A DNA stretch of 27,193 nt, taken from the NCBI GenBank assembly GCA_002081555.1, contig MZNV01001685.1:1-27193 (forward strand), in the 5' to 3' direction. Every line of letters starts with the position of its first letter. The stretch's first letter is position 1. Positions 1 through 10,154 of this stretch are shown piece after piece. A program made the position numbers and the translations under genes. The stretch is from Protostelium mycophagum (Eukaryota > Evosea > Variosea > Protosteliida > Protosteliaceae). The notes under the pieces are model-generated. The model worked only from the letters and a program-made list of their open reading frames with translations, was not told where the DNA came from and did no database searches.

Positions 1-675
1 ATAGACATATGGTATCAGTTTACTATCTGTGGCTAGATGTGATTGGCATACTTCTTTGGTGTCAATCAGATCCAAATGAGACTTGATGATCATTCCTTGA
101 TTCATGAGACACCCTCCTATGATGAGGCAAGTTGCTCTGCCTCGACGCGGCTCGTGACTTCCAGCTCTGTTATAAAAAGACCGAGTTTCCGCTGAAATTC
201 TTCGGGTACATAGTGGTAGTCACAAATGTAGAAGACAATAAATATTGTGTTGACCGTCAATATCTTGAATATTCATCTTGTACATCCACATATTCACGTC
301 CTTTATTCTTACCGTTTTATATTTCTCGAAATAATTTGACACAAGTGACGTGTGGCTGTCGCTCTGTTCTTACTTCCCAAATTATGGTCGCTTTTTCCTA
401 CCTCTTCCTTTAACGGGATCTGCATCATTAATCTGAAATCAAAGATCTTTCCTCACCAATCGCGCCGTACCCGAAGGTAACCACGCCGAAAGTGTCGTCT
501 AGAAGATGTTCCACAAGGTAATCTGAGGCAACGTCAATCAATTTATTTATTCATTATCACAAATACTCAATAGTGCATCAAAAAATTCCAAGCTAAGTCT
601 TCTCTGTGAGAAAACTTGTGCCAAAGTGTTCTGGAAGTACAAAGCAGGGGAAGTATCACTATGACACAAGACCAT
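1..675 (-). CDS. Spliced protein of unknown family, 5' part only (gene runs off the left edge)
   Basis: This is a phase-consistent minus-strand model with exons 675-567, 522-457, 419-402, 191-159 and 116-<1, giving at least 114 residues. It starts at the ATG at 675 (MVLCHSDTSPAL...). The best coding-like stretch spans exons 1-2 (SLEFFDALLNYLVEHLLDD, then TFGVVTFGYGAID) and the last exon (MIIKSHLDLIDTKEVCQSH). Introns are 44, 37, 210 and 42 nt. The first has a TTGATTGAC branch-like sequence before CTCAG. The third exon is only 18 nt, so that junction is the weakest. An upstream in-frame stop supports the start, but an acceptor at CTTGACCAG just before it could mean more 5' exons. I do not recognise the family. 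The end of the gene lies outside the window. Confidence 0.5.
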
Positions 676-1085
676 TTGAACTGGTCAAGTGGACAGCCTG
701 ATAAAGCTGGTGTAAGGACCAATGAATAAAACCCAGTTAGAAATATCATATTTATTTATAGGTTATCTATCAGCTTAATCTACAAATTCGATTATGGCTC
801 GTTCTGTACTGAATGCTTGAGTTCGAGATGTATGAGCGACTGTAGACAAAGAAACCAGGGAGACCTGTTTTCTGATGGTGAACAAAAGGGGAGAAGCCAT
901 CCAACTCGCGATGACCTGGTAATATTAAGTTTTGTCACAAAGTAAACGAAGCGAAAGCGATGTCTCTTCTGCAATGGTTCGTGACTGCACCAGCCAAACT
1001 ATTTTTAGAGTCTCATATGCAAAGTAAAATACACGCGATGACAGAGATACAAAATAAAGATCCTCTTTACAAAACTCGATCCTCT
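676..1085. other. Intergenic gap between the RING gene and the left partial gene
   Basis: I see no convincing coding sequence in these 410 bases. The open frames on the minus strand are short and lack codon character or usable splice continuity. The segment serves as the 3' flank of the RING gene and the 5' flank of the left gene, both transcribed leftwards. On the minus strand the motif TAAAGAGGAT occurs twice just past the RING stop. Confidence 0.5.
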
Positions 1086-2111
1086 TTATAACTCCACAGG
1101 CAGATTATCTGCTGGACAATTTACAGACGACATGGTGAGCCATGTCGTAACACAGGTTGTGTGGAACTCGTGTCCGCACGGTAGCCGTGTGATTTCTTCT
1201 CCTTCGCTGTACTCGCACATGCAAATAACACATTCCTGGCATCCAGAGCACTCCTCAAACTCTCTTCTTGGCAGTTTTTGGATGTCGGCCTTGCTGATAC
1301 ACTTCTTCTGGACGGCTTCATCAAGAAGAAGGAGGAGCTCATAGTCCTCTGGTGTTAAATCTCTCGTTTGGAGCTCGGCCATCAGCTCAGCCTGTCTTCT
1401 GGAGATGTTTCCTCTCAATGCCCTCTGGATGTCATTCTTAGACTCTTGGATGGCTCTTCGGAGAGCGGCGTCGTCGTTGAATTGGGTAACAAAGCCGCTG
1501 CGCTTCTCTCTGGGCTCGTTTCTGGTGCGGCGAGGGTTGTAAATTCTGCGGAGGTTGTCTGGTCCGAAAGAGGATGAGAACCTGGCGTAGTTCGTCTTCT
1601 TTCCCGAGTTGTCCTTCTTCTTCTCAACGTAGAACTCCAAAACTGACTCTTTGGCCGTTTGTCTGGCCTTCACGTTGCTGTTGATGTGTTTGTGCGTGGA
1701 TGAGATCTTCTCTTGTTTGTGGTGTTTGGAAGCACGTCTGTAGGTGAAATCGTCGTACTCTTCGTGGTCGTCATCGTAGTAGAACTTCCTTGTTTGTCTC
1801 TCCTGCGGATCATTTAATCCAATTTAATTGGAAAAGAGCCTCTTTACCTCCACAAAATATTCCTCCTCCTCGAAGTACTCCTCTTCCAATTCCTCGACCC
1901 AGTCATCCTCTATGACGGTCTCCTCCCCAATACATTCATCTTCTGTGCTCTCCAGTGTGACCTCCACCTCCTCAATCTCCTCCTTGCCTGATGAACTCTC
2001 ATCGAAAATGTCGGAAAGAAGAAAAGCGTCTTCTGGTGGGGGCTCGCTGATACAATCTTTTCTGTTGTATGTCTGAAACATAGATAACCAAACTGCATCC
2101 ATAGTAAACAT
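1086..2111 (-). CDS. RING-H2 finger protein with acidic N-terminus (probable E3 ubiquitin ligase)
   Basis: Two exons, 2111-1848 and 1802-1086, are separated by a 45-nt GT-AG intron (1847-1803) in phase 0, giving 326 residues. The N-terminal ~90 residues are very acidic, with runs of Glu and Asp, and the middle is basic and low-complexity. The C-terminal RING-H2 has ligands C279, C282, C297, H299, H302, C305 and C317. The eighth ligand is Asp320 (CPAD) instead of Cys, as in the Rbx1 type of RING where Asp also binds zinc. A Trp after the sixth ligand (W309) fits E2 contact. The protein ends six residues after Asp320, so the finger closes the chain. Function as an E3 ligase is known for the family; the substrate cannot be inferred. 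An alternative start is the second ATG at 2102. Confidence 0.85.
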
Positions 2112-2495
2112 CGTCTCTTCTTTTTCTCTTCGTGTGATTGATCTCCCTCTTGCGCGCTCTGCGACTGCGAAGGTTATCTTTTTAGAAGGTTGCTTGCTTG
2201 TGTCGCTGTTGCGATTTGCAAAAATCCCAAGAGTAAATTTCGATTCGGTGAATGGTGAAAATTTCTGTTTTCTTCACTAAAAAATGTCGACGATTCACAG
2301 AACGCCTCTCCTGAAACACCAACCTTTGTCCTGATCATGGACAAGGGTCACGTGCCTCTCTGATCTCGTCTTGTCGGTGCGGTGATATCAGGTTGTATAG
2401 GGTACAAGAGCTGCCGTCTTTCGGAGGGTTCTGATTGCATCGTCCAAAGATCCCCGACCTTTTCCGTGCCACAAAAAACAAAACCGGACAGCAAC
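2112..2495. promoter_or_regulatory. Shared 5' region of divergent RING and ankyrin-RA genes
   Basis: These 384 bases separate two divergently transcribed genes and must hold both promoters and 5' UTRs. The part nearest the RING start is pyrimidine-rich, with a GCGCGCTCTGCGACTGCG stretch near 2152-2169. I see no defined TATA box. No coding exon is evident. Confidence 0.5.
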
Positions 2496-4525
2496 ATGAC
2501 GGAACGCGAGCAGGAGTTCTTCGATGCGATACGTGCTAATAATATGATAAAGCTGCAGAACTATTTGGATTCTGGAGTGGATCCCAACATAAAGGACGAA
2601 GAAAATGGATCAGGTGCCCTACATTTCGCGGCGATCAAGGGGGCGAAGCAATGTATTGAAATTCTGATCAAATGTGGCGTTGATGTGAACTCCCAGAATA
2701 ATACAGGTCATCAACTTCACCCCATTGAGATAATGACAAATGACAGGAATAACACCTCTTCATCTGTTGGTTCGAAACAGATGGGACGCCATGGCTATTT
2801 TTTTGATACACAACGGTGCTAAAATCGACACACCCTGCAGACGCGGTTTCACACCTTATGATGAAGCCCAGAAATTCATGCAAAAAGACATGAAAGGTGT
2901 TGATCAATCGTGTAATAAGACTGACTGAGCGCAGAGGCCGCAGAACAATACAAAAAGAGTAGAGCTAATGTGCCTGCTCAGCAGCCCGCTCGCTTGAATT
3001 TGGCAGTACAACCACCACAGACACAAGGTGATCATAGCTACGATCGTATTTTATGATGATTCGATCATTCTGTTGTGTGTCATAAAGAGAGAATACGTCT
3101 TTGTTTTGCATATTTTGTCACATATCCATGTAGAATCATGATTCCATCAGTCCAAATCAGCTCATGAAAGTTGATCACAACTAAAAAACAAATGTTATGC
3201 ACAAAAATAAATTTCTCTAGTATCTAAGAACTTAAATTTGACTCCTAACAGCTCCTTCTTCCCCTCCCATCAGACAACTGTCCGGTGCCCCCTCCATACG
3301 CTCCCTCTCACCCGGTAATCGTGAGACTCTGTACAACGCCCCCCAACTCCCCCCCTCGATATCCCCCCCTCCCAGCAGGGCCGATCTCGCCCCCGCAATC
3401 GCCCTCAAACACCCCATCTCCTCCCCTGCCGCCGGTAGCTCTCGACCCGCAGGTGAATCTATTTTTAGAATGCCACGTCATCTTCACATTGCCGCATAAA
3501 ATATGATTTTGGTGTAGTGTTGTGCAGCTCTGCTGTATATATTTATAGTCTTGCTGGTTGCTACCGCATCGAGGTCACGTGACGAGTCTTTTGACGTCAT
3601 CATCACCACTACTTTCTTCGAATGTTCTCGGAAAATTCACTCAAATCCTCTTGTAATTTTTTTCTTATATGATATCTTTTGAAGTGTCATTCTGACATTC
3701 TCCAGCAGAAAAAGAGACAGTGGTTCCGAGAACACTGAGGTACGCGACACAGCCACTTCGTGTCTTTACGGTGCATGGGAGTTACAAGACCATCATGATC
3801 AACCCGGATGACACGGCATCTGATCTCACAAAGACCTTTATGTCTAAATGCAACCTTCCCGAACACTGGGCGTCTTATTTGGACGTACACGAGTTCCTCA
3901 AAGATAACCGTGAGTCCTCCAAAGTTCTCTTTCTTTTCTCGGTTGTTAACGCGAAAGTTCGCGTCTAAAGATGTCAGAAAAAGCATCTTGGGGAAAGATG
4001 TTTCATTGTACAAATTTAAACAAAATTTTTCCCGCCTTTTTTGTGCTTATTTTGGTGATTTGCCACAAAGTGAAAAGGCACAACTCCAAATCCACTGTGA
4101 CAGGCTGTTTGTATCTCTGCTGCAGGCATAAAGTAACATGAAATAAGCCACTCATTAAGAGGTACAACTTGGATGCGGCTCTGCCGCAACAGAAATCTAT
4201 ATCTCTGCAATTTGTGTTTGGCTGTGCCATTTTTCTGTTCACGTGAACTTGTGCTGCGGCTCTGCCGCAAGAGAGTTGGGCCCAATGCAGATATTACAAC
4301 TCGATGCATCAAACGATGACACCTCCACATGCATGATGTGGATCGGCTGATGTATGTTTAGAGAGGAGGCTGATCAGCGGTGAGCTCATCTTAGACACGA
4401 AACAAAAATGGCCCAAAGTCTTGGGGACCGGGGTGGGCCAGGACGATTTTAAATTTGTCGTCAAGTTGAGAGCGATGACACCCGACAACATCCAGCAAAA
4501 GTTCAACGAGGCTACCACCGGCTGA
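2496..4525 (+). CDS. Ankyrin-repeat, Pro-rich and Ras-association (RA) domain protein
   Basis: Six exons (2496-2706, 2747-2896, 2935-3027, 3252-3452, 3709-3909, 4362-4525) join in phase to 339 residues. The N-terminus carries ankyrin repeats: ALHFAAIKGAKQCIEILIKC, then GITPLHLLV, ending in a partial GFTPYDEA repeat. A Pro/Ser-rich linker follows (exons 3-4). Exons 5-6 form a ubiquitin-like RA domain resembling those of Grb7/MRL proteins: QPLRVFTVHGSYKTI, then HWASYLDVHEF, closing with GELILDTKQKWPKV. RA domains bind Ras-like GTPases, so a signalling adaptor role is inferred. Introns 4-5 are unusually long (256 and 452 nt). Exon 4 is open in two frames, and only the one used here matches both flanking splice phases. 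The pairing of ankyrin and RA domains in one small protein is uncommon to my knowledge. Confidence 0.75.
4174..4188 (+). repeat. Perfect 15-nt hairpin TGCGGC-TCT-GCCGCA, copy 1
   Basis: A 6-bp perfect stem with a TCT loop lies in the last intron of the ankyrin-RA gene. The same 15 bases recur at 4255-4269. Confidence 0.8.
4255..4269 (+). repeat. Perfect 15-nt hairpin TGCGGC-TCT-GCCGCA, copy 2
   Basis: This is the second exact copy, 81 nt downstream of the first in the same intron. The two copies could base-pair with themselves or with each other. Confidence 0.8.
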
Positions 4526-4696
4526 ACTGTTGTAACAATAGACAATTAGACTTCTTTGTGCGCGCTTGTAAAGAGGATGGGGCCTCTTTATTCTGTTTTC
4601 TGTTTGTGAGATTATAATTTTATAATTTTGGAGAATTTATTCAGTTATTCCACAACACCAGCACACGCAATCCTATCCAATATCCTATCCTTCAAG

Positions 4697-5353
4697 ATGA
4701 GCGATGGGAGATTCTCAGAAGACGTGATTATAGAGGATGATTCAGTCAGCCACGAACATGAAGCCAGCGAAATGCATGAAGACATAGAGGAGGAAGATAT
4801 AGAGGAGGAAGGTACCACTGTCGATCTCAACTCATCACAACTATCACTCAAGGTGATGATCACAACATAAATGCTTAAGATGACATCAATAGGACGTCGT
4901 GAAGCAATCAGCCGAACAATTGGAGAATTATCTTATGAGAAGAGGTAAAGGCCATCTTTCTAGAAAGAAGTTGTGCGAGATGGACGACATAGAGCTGTTT
5001 GAATTAATGTCGCTCTGCAAATCAGTCAGAGAGAGGATCAAATATAATGTGACGACGATACGCGGAAAGACACTGGATGGAAGAGCTTCCTTGACCAAAG
5101 AGTGGGAAGAGATGGTGAAGGATTAATTCTTACACATTGTAGAATGATTAATCGGTATAAACTCGACACATTCAAAGCATGGGTCAGACAACTTAATCCA
5201 GATCAATTAAATAATTCTATTCATGATTGGACGTCACATCATAGAAAGGAGCTCATCATTAAGGCGTACAAATGTGCAAATCTTCACAGACTTCCCAAAA
5301 AGTCGCGAGAAGAATATGAGATGAACCCACTCTTCATTGTTGATGGAAGGTGA
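4697..5353 (+). CDS. Small protein of unknown family with acidic N-terminus
   Basis: Three exons (4697-4852, 4893-5101, 5143-5353) give 191 residues. The first 40 residues are acidic (Glu/Asp runs). The rest is basic and looks helical, with Leu/Lys-rich segments (QLENYLMRRGKGHLSRKKLC, DTFKAWVRQLNPDQLNNSIH). No catalytic motif is recognised. Intron 1 is 40 nt. Intron 2 was placed at 5102-5142 (41 nt, GTGGGA...TTGTAG) because it is the only nearby donor that keeps frame. The more usual-looking donor at 5115 is out of phase and would need a 28-nt intron. The next gene begins only 45 nt after the stop, so the promoter of that gene must be tiny or overlap this 3' end. An acidic tail plus basic helical body could suit a nucleic-acid or histone partner, but this is speculative. 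Confidence 0.65.
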
Positions 5354-5398
5354 ATCGTCCTTCCAAATCAGTCATCTGAAGAGAACAGATCAGCAACC

Positions 5399-5745
5399 AT
5401 GGAGCCAAGTCCCTCTCTTCTTGTCTTTAAGAACAACAACTACAGCACCAACGGGATGACCAACACCATAGACAACAACATAAACTACCAGGTACACCCC
5501 TTCGATCCTTCCCACCGCCACTTTTTTGAACCAAAAATAACTCGTTGTAGAACGCCTACACCAATCAAGACCAGAGCAGCCTCCTTCTGAACGATATACA
5601 ATTCATCAAGACGACAGTCATGGCGCTGACTGGCCGTATAGAAAGGCTAGAGAGAAGAATGGACGAAGGATTGCCGGTGTCTGCCGAGTCCGTCGCAATC
5701 CCCAAGAACGCCCTTCGTGACTTTCTGCAGCAAATCGGACAATAA
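5399..5745 (+). CDS. 95-residue protein of unknown family with a short amphipathic helix
   Basis: Two exons, 5399-5491 and 5551-5745, are joined across a 59-nt intron that ends CGTTGTAG. The N-terminal half is Asn/Ser-rich (KNNNYSTNGMTN). The C-terminal half contains a heptad-like segment, FIKTTVMALTGRIERLERRM, suggesting a short coiled coil and therefore a subunit of a small complex. No known family is recognised. The stop codon overlaps the poly(A) signal (AATAAA at 5741-5746), showing extreme compaction. Confidence 0.65.
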
Positions 5746-5746
5746 A
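5741..5746 (+). terminator. Poly(A) signal overlapping a stop codon
   Basis: AATAAA shares bases with the TAA stop of the preceding 95-residue protein. Confidence 0.45.
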
Positions 5747-5890
5747 CCCTTTCTGCAGTCAACATCGATTTTATTTTAGAGCTGGTTTCTGTTGGTGGCT
5801 TGATTTAGGAGATTTTGGTGGAATTTCATTGACATGTCACGTGACCGTGGCTTCTCCTTCTGCTGATGACACATCCTCCCAGCCAGCAAA

Positions 5891-8800
5891 ATGCCAAGCA
5901 GCGATGAATTCGAAATGTACACGGACTTGGAGAATCGTCGATCTCGACAACGGAATTTTGCGTCTGGGTAATACTGATTGTCTGATCATATATGAATTAT
6001 GGAATTTGACTTTTATCAGGAGATGGAAGGAGATCCTCGTTTTCGCGATCGTCATCGGAACTGTCTCTATCTTAGTTCTTGTTGCGCTCCTCCTGACCCG
6101 TAAAAACAAATTCAAAATGCATATCATTCTAACCCTATCAGTCAAGAGCAGCTCCCATCAAAACGACCATGGAAAAAATGACACCAATAATACATTGCCC
6201 ACTCTACCTAAATTAGTCTTTGGAACGAAAGGAGCTGTTGCTTCAGAGAACAGTCAGTCCCATCATCATTCGTCACATTTAATGACGAGCCTCAGCATTT
6301 TGTTCAAAGGTGGGAACGGACATTCTCAAAGAGGGAGGGAATGCGATCGATTCCGCCGTCGCGGTGACCATTTGTCTCGGAGTTCACCAACCTCACAACA
6401 GTGGAATAGGTGGTGGTGCCATCATCACGTAAGTCTTGAGCATATTTCAGCCCCTTTTGATTCAACAATAAATTCGGATTTTTAAAGTGCGGTATTTACC
6501 GTAGAACCACGGTATGGAACCGGGAAAGCTCCAATCTGTTACCATACACAAGACCTTTTATTTTCATCCGAAAACTTCTTTGAATTATTATTTAAACATA
6601 AATTTTTGTTCTCTCAACAAACTCACGGCGAAAAGTGAAATTATTTATTTTAAAAAAATATAAATTGACTTTTTCGACAACAAAATTCCAAGTTAATTTT
6701 CCACAGAATTAGGCTGGCCAACGGAACCGAGGAGGTCATTGATAGCAGAGAGGTCAGTTGTAGACATCATTGTAGATGGGACTAAAAGATTGGAGGTGGC
6801 CCCGGGTGCATCATTTGAAGAAATGTACAAGAATGACACGACGCAATCCGCATACGGTCCCAGGTCCGTGGCTGTGCCCGGTGAATTTTCATCGAACTTT
6901 CCTCGAAATCTCGTATGAATGATGACGTCATCAGGTGAGTTGAGGGGTCTTGAAGTGGCCTTCAAGAGGTATGGAAGTGGGAGAGTGACGTGGCAGAGAT
7001 TGTTTAGAGACAGCATCAACGCTGCCAGAAACGGCTTCAGCATTTCAAAGACATTTTCTGATGCTATCGCGACGGTAAGAACACGATGAGTCACGTGATC
7101 GTTGTAGAGCTGACTGAAGCCAGGAGATCAAAACGAGCTTCAACATTTATGATGAATATTTCATCAACGGAAAGTTCTTGAGTACAGATGACACGATCAA
7201 GGTGGACCATCTCTCCATCATTTTATTTTCATCACATGAGCCCATGTGCATCTGTCCAAAAGATCGTGGGCAACATCACAAAACATCTTGTCAAGACAGG
7301 GTTTAGGGTTTACGGTTTGAATAATGACCGGATCAGATGCCCAAACTTGCGGACACACTCGAAGCAATCGCTAACAACGGGACATGGTCTTTCTACAACG
7401 GTCAAATCGCTGATGACATGGTCAGAGATGTACAAAATGCTGGCGGAATCCTCACAAAAAAAGACCTGGAGCAGTTCGAGCCGAGAGTGAGTCATTTCGT
7501 TGTAGATATGATTGTAGATTGACGTGACCCTGCAGATTTCTGTGCCTCTTCGCGGTAGTTACCGAGGATATGATTATATCTGTCCTGGTCCACCATTTGC
7601 GGGATGTGCGATCATGATCGAGACATTAAATATTTTAGAAGGATATGACGTCGGCACAATCGACCGCAAGAGAAACGGTCCCCTAGCCAGGTGAAATATC
7701 CCAGAAATATCATATTCCGTTGTAGATTGATGTGTACAGTCACATCTTGGCTGAAAGTCTCAAATTCGGTTACGCAAACAGGATTGGTTTGGGCGACCCT
7801 GAGTTTGTAGATGTCAATAGTTTAATCGATTCCATGACCAGTAAATCCCACGCAGAGGTGTGTTTTTCCCGCCATTTTTATGAATTCAAATTTCAAGCAA
7901 CTGCGCGCGAGAATCGAGATGAACAAAGCTTACAATTACACACACTACGAAGATCTCATTCCGCTGTCGGAGCCTTCTCGGGTGAGTTTCAAATTTCAAA
8001 AATGAAGAAATGGCGGGAAGAATGACTGTCTGTATAGGATAATGGGACGATGCATTTGTCCATTGTAGACAAAGAGAGGAACGCTGTGGCCATCACGAGT
8101 ACAGTCAATTTGAATTTTGGCAGTGGTTTTGTCTCAAAATCAACGGGTGTTCTTCTGAACGATGAGGTGGGCTATATTTAGACATCCGCGTTAATTCGTT
8201 GTAGATGGACGATTTCAGTGTTCCTGGAATGTCCAATACGTTTCTCTTGCCACCATCAGTCCCCAATTATATAAAACCAGGGAAAAAGCCACTTTCCTCA
8301 ATGTCACCGACAATCATCACACAAAATGGAAACTTAAAGTAAGAACATCAGAAGACATTATTTGATGTGGTGTTGATGATGTGTCAGGATGATCGTGGGA
8401 GCGAGTGGAGGGAGCAGGATACCCACCTCTGTGTTACAGGTTGTCTCTGCTGTTTTGGACTCCAACATGGTGATTGACTCGATCTGTTTTGTCTTCTGAT
8501 CCTGATCCATCTTTGTTAATGCGGTTCATGTCACATCATCGCAACATGGACTTTTGCAGAACCAGATCGTAGTGTCTAATGCACATGATCAAAGTGTTGC
8601 ATGAGCAAGAATGACATCCATAGGATCTAAACGAGGCCATTTGGATGCCGAGGGTTCACGCCCAATGGTTACCGGATAGAGTACAGGTGATACGTCTGCA
8701 TTATCTTCAGTGATCACCAAACATATTTTTGTCTGCCGCAAAGACGCATTCTATTGGTGTGATTCGTGCATCTTTTTGTTGGTTTGCGGCAATGCCACAT

Positions 8801-9269
8801 CAGAGGTATTTTGTGCATCCTTTTGATTTGGGACTACCGTTCGAACGCCCACGAAACCATTTTGACTGAACGATGTCGACAAATCTGCTGCATCATTTTG
8901 TAATTATTGGGTTCATCATGATGAAATTGTTAGGTCGATTCAAATCTGCCACAATATCAACCTGACGTGTTCAACAAATTGAAAGAGGTGAGTTTGTGCC
9001 TCTCTGTAGTTGACTGAATGAGCCAGGTTGGCAACACGATGTTTGTCAGGCAGTCATCCTCATCATACGTTCAAGTGAGTCACATCATTTCATTACCAAC
9101 GGATTTATTTTTGTTGTGAAAATTAACCCGCAAAATCAAGTGCTAGACAATAAACTTTGACGAGGACGGGTAATTGGTTGAATAACCTCTTTAGGCTGTT
9201 GTTGTGGGACCAGATGGATTACGCGCTTGTTCGGACCCAAGGAAATACGCTGATGCAGATGCTTACTGA
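5891..9269 (+). CDS. ggt: Gamma-glutamyltransferase, type II membrane-anchored
   Basis: Nineteen exons (5891-5967, 6020-6099, 6142-6252, 6296-6428, 6707-6752, 6796-6880, 6935-7074, 7124-7201, 7337-7486, 7536-7690, 7740-7857, 7898-7981, 8038-8166, 8205-8338, 8388-8469, 8624-8686, 8934-8987, 9027-9074, 9195-9269) give 613 residues. All junctions are in phase. A signal anchor (about residues 31-51) puts the enzyme outside the cell or in a secretory lumen. Conserved landmarks are GAVASEN, LKEGGNAIDSAVA, IDSREVAPG (glutamate-binding Arg), DNGTMHLS with nucleophile Thr423 at the self-cleavage site, PLSSMSPT and VGASGGSRI. The family transfers or hydrolyses the gamma-glutamyl group of glutathione and is made as a precursor cut before the catalytic Thr. 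Length is slightly above the animal enzyme. Introns run from 38 to 278 nt. Confidence 0.95.
7299..7312 (+). repeat. Interstitial telomere-like repeat, two units of TTTAGGG
   Basis: GGGTTTAGGGTTTA sits inside the 135-nt eighth intron of the gamma-glutamyltransferase gene and is followed by a degenerate third unit (CGGTTTG). Confidence 0.6.
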
Positions 9270-9277
9270 CACCACAA

Positions 9278-9283
9278 AATAAA
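9278..9283 (+). terminator. Poly(A) signal of gamma-glutamyltransferase
   Basis: AATAAA lies 9 nt after the TGA stop and is the first such hexamer downstream. Confidence 0.5.
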
Positions 9284-9499
9284 CAATCAAGTGTAATTGT
9301 TGTTGGATTAGCTCATCAAAGATGATGCAGTTGGTCTCAGAGCAAGACAAATGAAAATAAAGCAGTTTTTACAAATATAAATCACCTGCAGATTTTCCCG
9401 CCAACAGACAAATAAAGTGGAATGCAAACGTGATCTGGCTTTGTTGATCATGATCATTGTATTCTTCTCTTTGTGCGATCGATAGGGTAAATTTGTGCT

Positions 9500-9980
9500 A
9501 TGGATCTTGTTTCTGTTGGTGTCCAGGGCACATTCAATTCAGCTCTCTTCATACTACATTATGTGAGGACAGCTACATCATATTTCGACTCACCCTCTGT
9601 ATTTGGGGAGATTGTTGTGAGGATTGGTGTTATATTTGCGCAAGAAAGCTTCATTCTCATTGACTAACTGTATGCGCACCTTCAGGTTGTGTTCATGAGA
9701 GGCAGGGGTCACAAATTTGTTCTTCCTTTTGTCATATCAGTCTTAAATAATTCTGAGATCGACCGAGAGATCACACACCAAACTTTTCCTCCGTGCAGAA
9801 CTGGGGTCAATTGAAAAGGCATCTTGTGATGAGCAAAGATGTAATTTCGAAGTCAGATCAGGTGTGAACTTTGGTCGAGTTGTAGTCGGTGAATTCATTC
9901 TGAGGGGCTCTTTGGGTGAGCGGCAACTGTTGCGGTGCCACTGAGTCGCAATACAAATCTCTCGTGCTAGTTGCTGCAAC
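9500..9980 (+). CDS. Uncertain spliced gene of unknown function
   Basis: Between the gamma-glutamyltransferase and thymidine kinase genes, a plus-strand model starts at ATG 9500. It uses exon 9500-9616 (MDLVSVGVQGTFNSALFILH..., SYFDSPSVFGEIV), then a 69-nt intron with a GTGAGG donor and a perfect CTAAC branch sequence. Exon 9686-9792 follows (VVFMRGRGHKFVLP, NNSEIDREITH). Phase-compatible continuations are 9839-9861 and 9905-9980 (GALWVSGNCCGATESQYKSL). The 3' end is unresolved: after 9980 one route reads through to about 10224, and another coding-looking stretch ends KPEQLVVK at 10147. Other frames here are also open, including a hydrophobic signal-peptide-like one (FVLWILFLLVSRAHS) from 9487. 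Only the first two exons are moderately secure. A decayed gene is possible. Confidence 0.35.
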
Positions 9981-10154
9981 GTAACCAGAGCAGATCCGCA
10001 GCGTGATAGAGTGATGGGAAATTGCACCGATGAATCTTTAAAGTGCACATTTCTCTTCACCAGGTGGTTCATCACAAGACAAAGCAGAATACAACGTTAA
10101 CTGTACCTTGTGTCTCTATTGTCAAGCCAGAACAGCTCGTTGTAAAATGAGTGT

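Noticed and set aside
132-413. A 93-codon plus-strand frame near the left edge
   Set aside because: It lies antisense to the phase-consistent minus-strand partial gene and has no homology.
3285-3506. A very Pro-rich plus-strand frame
   Set aside because: Its donor is out of phase with the RA exon. The alternative frame matches both flanking introns.
5115-5142. A 28-nt intron with the GTGAAG donor
   Set aside because: It breaks the frame and is shorter than any other supported intron. The donor at 5102 keeps frame with 41 nt.
6693-7094. A 133-codon minus-strand frame
   Set aside because: It is antisense to three gamma-glutamyltransferase exons with clear homology (REVAPG, VAVPG, WQRLFRDSI).
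9743-10075. A 110-codon minus-strand frame between gamma-glutamyltransferase and thymidine kinase
   Set aside because: It has no homology and no neighbouring splice continuity; the plus strand has better splice signals. It cannot be fully excluded.
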